Shown: positions 6,506-9,146 of the stretch, piece after piece | How positions within the stretch are numbered: the first letter of the stretch is position 1 | Layout: every line of letters starts with the position of its first letter | Assembly: GCA_963205465.1 (NCBI GenBank) | Contig: CAUJKG010000074.1 | Span: 1-9,146 of the forward strand | Reading direction: 5' to 3' | Source of the DNA: Pseudomonadota bacterium | GTDB taxonomy: Bacteria; Pseudomonadota; Alphaproteobacteria; Rhizobiales; Xanthobacteraceae | Length of the DNA stretch: 9,146 nt | Made by a program: the position numbers and the translations under genes | Notes under the pieces: model-generated | Database searches by the model: none | The model's input: the letters and a program-made list of their open reading frames with translations, nothing else | What the model was told of the DNA's origin: nothing

Positions 6506-6544
6506 TGTCATTCCGGACGCGGGTTAGCGCGATCCGGAATGACA
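6506..6544. repeat. Palindromic element between convergent genes
   Basis: A perfect 12-bp inverted repeat (tgtcattccgga 6506-6517 with tccggaatgaca 6533-6544) enclosing a further 4-bp stem (cgcg 6518-6521 with cgcg 6528-6531) and a 6-base loop. It nearly fills the 62-base gap between the exported-protein stop and the thrS stop. Its sequence is unrelated to the other hairpin repeat here, but resembles 'cattccgg...ccggaatg' palindromes that I recall as common between genes in Bradyrhizobium relatives. No T-tract follows on either strand, so it could hinder transcription from both sides but is not a textbook intrinsic terminator. Confidence 0.8.
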
Positions 6545-6549
6545 GATGA

Positions 6550-8523
6550 CTAAGCCGCTTCGTCCCGCTCCCGCTTCAGATCCGGCGGCGTTGCTTCGGC
6601 AACCAGTGCGGCAAGGGCTGCATCAAGCGGCATCGAAGTCTGCTGCTGCGAGCCGAGACGCCGGATCGAAACCGTGCGCTCTTCCGCTTCCTTCTTGCCG
6701 ACCACAAGCAGCACCGGAATCTTCGCCAGCGAATGCTCGCGCACCTTGTAGTTGATCTTCTCGTTCCGAAGATCGACTTCCGCACGCAGGCCGAGCCGGA
6801 ACGCCGCCTTCTGCACCTCGCTCGCGTAAGCATCGGCATCCGAAGTGATCGTGCAAACCTTGATCTGCAGCGGCGAGAGCCACAGCGGAAAATGCCCGGT
6901 GTGATGTTCGATCAGAATGCCCGTGAAGCGCTCGAGCGAACCGCAGATCGCGCGATGAACCATGACGGGCGCCTTCTTGCTGCCGTCCGCATCGATATAG
7001 AACGCGCCGAAACGCTCCGGCAGGTTGAAGTCCACCTGCGTCGTTCCGCATTGCCAGTCGCGCCCGATGGCGTCGCGCAGCACGTATTCGAACTTAGGGC
7101 CGTAGAACGCACCCTCACCCGGATTGATCGCGGTCTTGATGCGCCCGCCTGAAGCGGCGGCGATCTGTTCCAGCACTTTCGTCATCACCGCTTCGGCGTG
7201 ATCCCACGCGGCATCGGTGCCGACGCGCTTTTCGGGGCGCGTCGAGAGCTTCACCGTCAGCTCGCCGGTGAAGCCGAAGTCGTCATAGGTGGACAGGATC
7301 AGATCGTTGATCTTGAGGCACTCGTCCGCAAGCTGCTCTTCGGTGCAGAACACATGCGCATCGTCCTGCGTGAAGCCGCGCACGCGCAGGAGACCGTGCA
7401 TGGCGCCCGACGGCTCGTAACGATGCACGATACCGAACTCGGCCATGCGGATCGGCAGATCGCGATAGCTCTTCAACCCATGCTTGAAAATCTGCACGTG
7501 TCCCGGACAGTTCATCGGCTTCAACACGAAGAAGCGCTTGTCTTCCGCTTCGTCTCCGGCCGACTGCGCTGCGAACATGTTCTCGCGATACCACTCCCAG
7601 TGGCCAGAGGTTTCCCAGAGCACCTTGTCAAGGAGTTGCGGGGCGTTCACTTCCTCGTAGCTGCCGCGCAGACGGCGGCGCATATAGGACACCACCGACT
7701 GGAACAGCGACCAGCCCTTCGCGTGCCAGAACACCACGCCCGGCCCCTCTTCCTGGAAATGGAAGAGATCCATCTCCCGGCCGAGCTTGCGGTGATCGCG
7801 CTTCTCCGCCTCTTCGAGGCGATGCAGATAGTCGTCGAGTTGCTTTTGGTCGGCCCATGCCGTGCCGTAGATGCGCGTCAGCATCGGCTTCGTGGCGTCG
7901 CCGCGCCAGTAAGCGCCTGCAACCTTCATCAGCTTGAAGGCGCTGCCGATCTTGCCGGTCGAGGGCATGTGCGGCCCGCGGCAGAGATCGAACCATTCGC
8001 CCTGCTTGTAGATCTTAAGTTCCTGATCGGCCGGAATGCTTTCGACCAGCTCGACCTTGAAGTTCTCGCCTTTGTCTCTGAAAACCTGTTTGGCCTGATC
8101 GCGCGTCCAGACTTCCTTGGTGAAAGGTTTGTCGCGCGCGATGATCTCACGCATCTTCTTTTCGATCGCGGCGAAATCTTCCGGCGTAAACGGCTGGTTG
8201 CGGAAGAAGTCGTAATAGAAGCCGTTCTCGATCGACGGACCGATCGTCACCTGCGTGCCGGGAAAAAGCTCCTGCACGGCTTCCGCCATCACGTGTGCGG
8301 CGTCGTGACGGATCAGTTCGAGTGCGCGCGGATCGTCGCGCGAGATGAACTCGATCTTCGCATCGCGGCGGATCGGATCGGTAAGATCCATGACCTCGCC
8401 GTCCAGCGCCATGGCGACCGTGCGCTTGGCGAGCGAAGGCGAAATGCCCTTCGCGATATCGAGACCGGAAATGCCGTTTTGAAATTCGCGGCGTGCGCCG
8501 TCGGGAAAGGTCAGCGTGACCAT
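6550..8523 (-). CDS. thrS: Threonyl-tRNA synthetase
   Basis: Full-length class II ThrRS, 657 residues, charging tRNA-Thr in the cytosol. Domains in order: TGS domain (about 1-60); editing domain with the zinc-type HxxxH at H73/H77 and its partner pair C181/H185 (CRGPH); catalytic core (about 245-540) with the active-site zinc ligands C339 (MNCPGH), H390 (TQDDAHVF) and H522 (MVHRAICGS), the motif-2 region RYEPSGAMHGLLRVRGF, and motif 3 ending in LERF; and an anticodon-binding domain (about 550-645). All key residues are present, so both charging and editing of mischarged serine should be intact. The start is supported by a strong ribosome-binding site. It lies downstream of yidD on the same strand, across 108 bases that contain a hairpin repeat. 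I saw no T-box-like or codon-mimic leader. Confidence 0.98.
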   Translation of the reverse strand: MVTLTFPDGARREFQNGISGLDIAKGISPSLAKRTVAMALDGEVMDLTDPIRRDAKIEFISRDDPRALELIRHDAAHVMAEAVQELFPGTQVTIGPSIENGFYYDFFRNQPFTPEDFAAIEKKMREIIARDKPFTKEVWTRDQAKQVFRDKGENFKVELVESIPADQELKIYKQGEWFDLCRGPHMPSTGKIGSAFKLMKVAGAYWRGDATKPMLTRIYGTAWADQKQLDDYLHRLEEAEKRDHRKLGREMDLFHFQEEGPGVVFWHAKGWSLFQSVVSYMRRRLRGSYEEVNAPQLLDKVLWETSGHWEWYRENMFAAQSAGDEAEDKRFFVLKPMNCPGHVQIFKHGLKSYRDLPIRMAEFGIVHRYEPSGAMHGLLRVRGFTQDDAHVFCTEEQLADECLKINDLILSTYDDFGFTGELTVKLSTRPEKRVGTDAAWDHAEAVMTKVLEQIAAASGGRIKTAINPGEGAFYGPKFEYVLRDAIGRDWQCGTTQVDFNLPERFGAFYIDADGSKKAPVMVHRAICGSLERFTGILIEHHTGHFPLWLSPLQIKVCTITSDADAYASEVQKAAFRLGLRAEVDLRNEKINYKVREHSLAKIPVLLVVGKKEAEERTVSIRRLGSQQQTSMPLDAALAALVAEATPPDLKRERDEAA

Positions 8524-8529
8524 CGTCGT

Positions 8530-8536
8530 CCTCCTT
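8530..8536 (-). promoter_or_regulatory. Strong Shine-Dalgarno of thrS
   Basis: Read on the minus strand this is AAGGAGG, 6 bases before the thrS ATG. It is the best ribosome-binding site in the window and fixes the thrS start. Confidence 0.9.
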
Positions 8537-8570
8537 GCTCACTCCTGCAAACCAGGCAGGTAAGCGATTA

Positions 8571-8619
8571 GCGCGTGATCCCGAAAAGTGGGTACCGGTT
8601 TTCGGATCAGACCACGCGC
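8571..8619. repeat. Intergenic hairpin repeat, copy 2
   Basis: Same architecture as the copy at 2526-2573. The outer stem is gcgcgtgatc (8571-8580) with gaccacgcgc (8610-8619), where the one non-Watson-Crick position becomes a U-G pair in the thrS-sense RNA. The inner stem is ccgaaaa (8581-8587) with ttttcgg (8599-8605), with an 11-base loop and a 4-base bulge atca (8606-8609). It lies between the yidD stop and the thrS start, so in the thrS leader if the genes are co-transcribed. No T-run follows it in the thrS direction, which argues against an intrinsic terminator. Confidence 0.87.
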
Positions 8620-8631
8620 AGATTAAAAACT

Positions 8632-8976
8632 TCATTTTGATCTAGCTGGCGGGCTTTGATTCGTGCCGCGCCAGCGCCCATAACGCCACGGCATATACCA
8701 GCGCGCGCGCTCCGGTAAAGCATCCGGCACGAAATCCAGACCGGACGTGCCGAGCGGCCCGCAACGGCAGAAGCGCGCGAAGGTCATCCAGCCTCCGGCC
8801 CACAGGCCATGCCGGGCCAGCGCCTCGTCGCCATATTCCGAACAGGTCGGCAGATGCCGGCAGCGAAAGCCGATCAGCGGCGAGAGCGTATAGCGATAGC
8901 CCTTGATCAGCGCCCGGCCGGCCTGCCGCGGCGCACGCGCGGCGGCATCGAACAGCGCGTCGAGATCCTTAGCCAT
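8632..8976 (-). CDS. yidD: Membrane protein insertion efficiency factor YidD
   Basis: A 114-residue protein with the YidD signature: KGYRYTLSPLIG (25-36), the conserved Cys-containing CRHLPTCSEYGDEALARHG (C39 and C45), and RFCRCGPLGTSGLDFVP (68-84). YidD is a small protein at the inner face of the cytoplasmic membrane that assists insertion of membrane proteins with YidC. The C-terminal tail after residue 85 (Arg/Trp-rich, ending QSPPARSK) extends past the core domain, as in many alphaproteobacterial versions. An upstream in-frame extension to 9066 exists, but it lies inside the cupin gene and is not YidD-like. I chose the ATG at 8976, which overlaps the cupin TGA (TGATG). The gene is not in the usual rpmH-rnpA-yidD-yidC setting here. 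Confidence 0.95.
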   Translation of the reverse strand: MAKDLDALFDAAARAPRQAGRALIKGYRYTLSPLIGFRCRHLPTCSEYGDEALARHGLWAGGWMTFARFCRCGPLGTSGLDFVPDALPERARWYMPWRYGRWRGTNQSPPARSK

Positions 8977-9146
8977 CACCCGGAAACGGGCTTCAATCCC
9001 GGCTCGTATTCGCCATCGACCAGAATGAAGGCCATGCGGCAATTCGCACCCGAGCGGTTGCGCCACGCGTGAACGGTGCCGTTCTGGACCACGACATCGC
9101 CTGCCTTCAGATCAACTTCTGTGTCGTCGAGTAACAGCGTCATCGA
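8976..9146 (-). CDS. Cupin-domain protein, C-terminal fragment (5' end outside window)
   Basis: The last 56 residues of a gene entering from the right edge. The fragment contains the second half of a cupin barrel: VDLKAGDVVVQNGTVHAWRN, where G-D and the following H26-x-W match the second cupin motif (G-D-x-x-x-x-P/N-x-x-x-H), then strand CRMAFILVDG and a short tail ending KPVSG. The His would normally be a metal ligand; the rest of the metal site (first cupin motif) lies beyond the window. Cupin proteins of this small kind range from sensors to isomerases and dioxygenases, so no activity can be assigned. Its TGA overlaps the yidD ATG by one base, so the two are likely one operon. The Met at 9143 is probably internal, because the frame is open to the edge. 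Confidence 0.8.
   Translation of the reverse strand, partial: SMTLLLDDTEVDLKAGDVVVQNGTVHAWRNRSGANCRMAFILVDGEYEPGLKPVSG

Noticed and set aside
7198..8571. A 457-codon plus-strand ORF antisense to thrS
   Set aside because: It mirrors thrS codons in a high-GC genome, its translation is Arg/His-rich without a recognisable domain, and thrS on the other strand has every catalytic residue.
8571..8619. Intrinsic terminator between yidD and thrS
   Set aside because: The stem is strong, but no T-tract follows it in the direction of transcription, and a near-identical element elsewhere lies next to a start codon, so a repeat is the better explanation.
8979..8990. Small cccg-gaaa-cggg hairpin just before the yidD start
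   Set aside because: Only four base pairs, inside the cupin coding sequence; the GAAA loop would be on the non-coding strand, so it is probably fortuitous.

Overview
The window looks like ordinary chromosome of a high-GC alphaproteobacterium, most likely a member of the Hyphomicrobiales (Rhizobiales) near the Bradyrhizobium group. The grounds are a DUF2336 protein, a cytoplasm-type SLT transglycosylase, a ThrRS of familiar rhizobial type, and intergenic palindromes with the 'atcccgaaaagtg...ggttttcgga' core that I associate with this order. The order-level call is recognition from memory, not a computed result. I see no transposase, integrase, phage gene, tRNA, rRNA or CRISPR array.

Layout. 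1-2511: a small uncharacterised plus-strand ORF (open at the left edge) converges on a minus-strand DUF2336 helical-repeat protein. Upstream of that, on the same strand, lies an SLT-type lytic transglycosylase without a signal peptide. 2512-2721: a divergent intergenic region with a hairpin repeat next to the transglycosylase ribosome-binding site. 2722-4079: a plus-strand pair, a MaoC-type hot-dog hydratase and a CitE/HpcH-type CoA-ester lyase, overlapping as TGATG. Together they look like a hydratase-plus-lyase step on a branched or C5 acyl-CoA. 4080-5255: a minus-strand flavoenzyme pair, a YdjA-type nitroreductase followed directly (TAGATG) by a flavin-reductase-like split-barrel protein. 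Its last codon abuts the last codon of the lyase gene. 5381-6487: a plus-strand exported protein with a proline-rich linker and three similar beta-rich units. 6506-6544: a second, different palindrome between convergent genes. 6550-9146: minus strand, the 3' end of a cupin gene, yidD and thrS in that transcriptional order. The cupin gene and yidD overlap as TGATG, and another copy of the first hairpin repeat lies in the thrS leader.

There is no clear new multi-gene system here. The points most worth checking are: two copies of a hairpin repeat whose stems differ by compensatory base pairs and which lie just upstream of two start codons; a MaoC protein with Asn at the usual catalytic Asp position, coupled to a CoA lyase; and the uncharacterised three-unit exported protein. 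Every intergenic gap is shorter than 300 bases.
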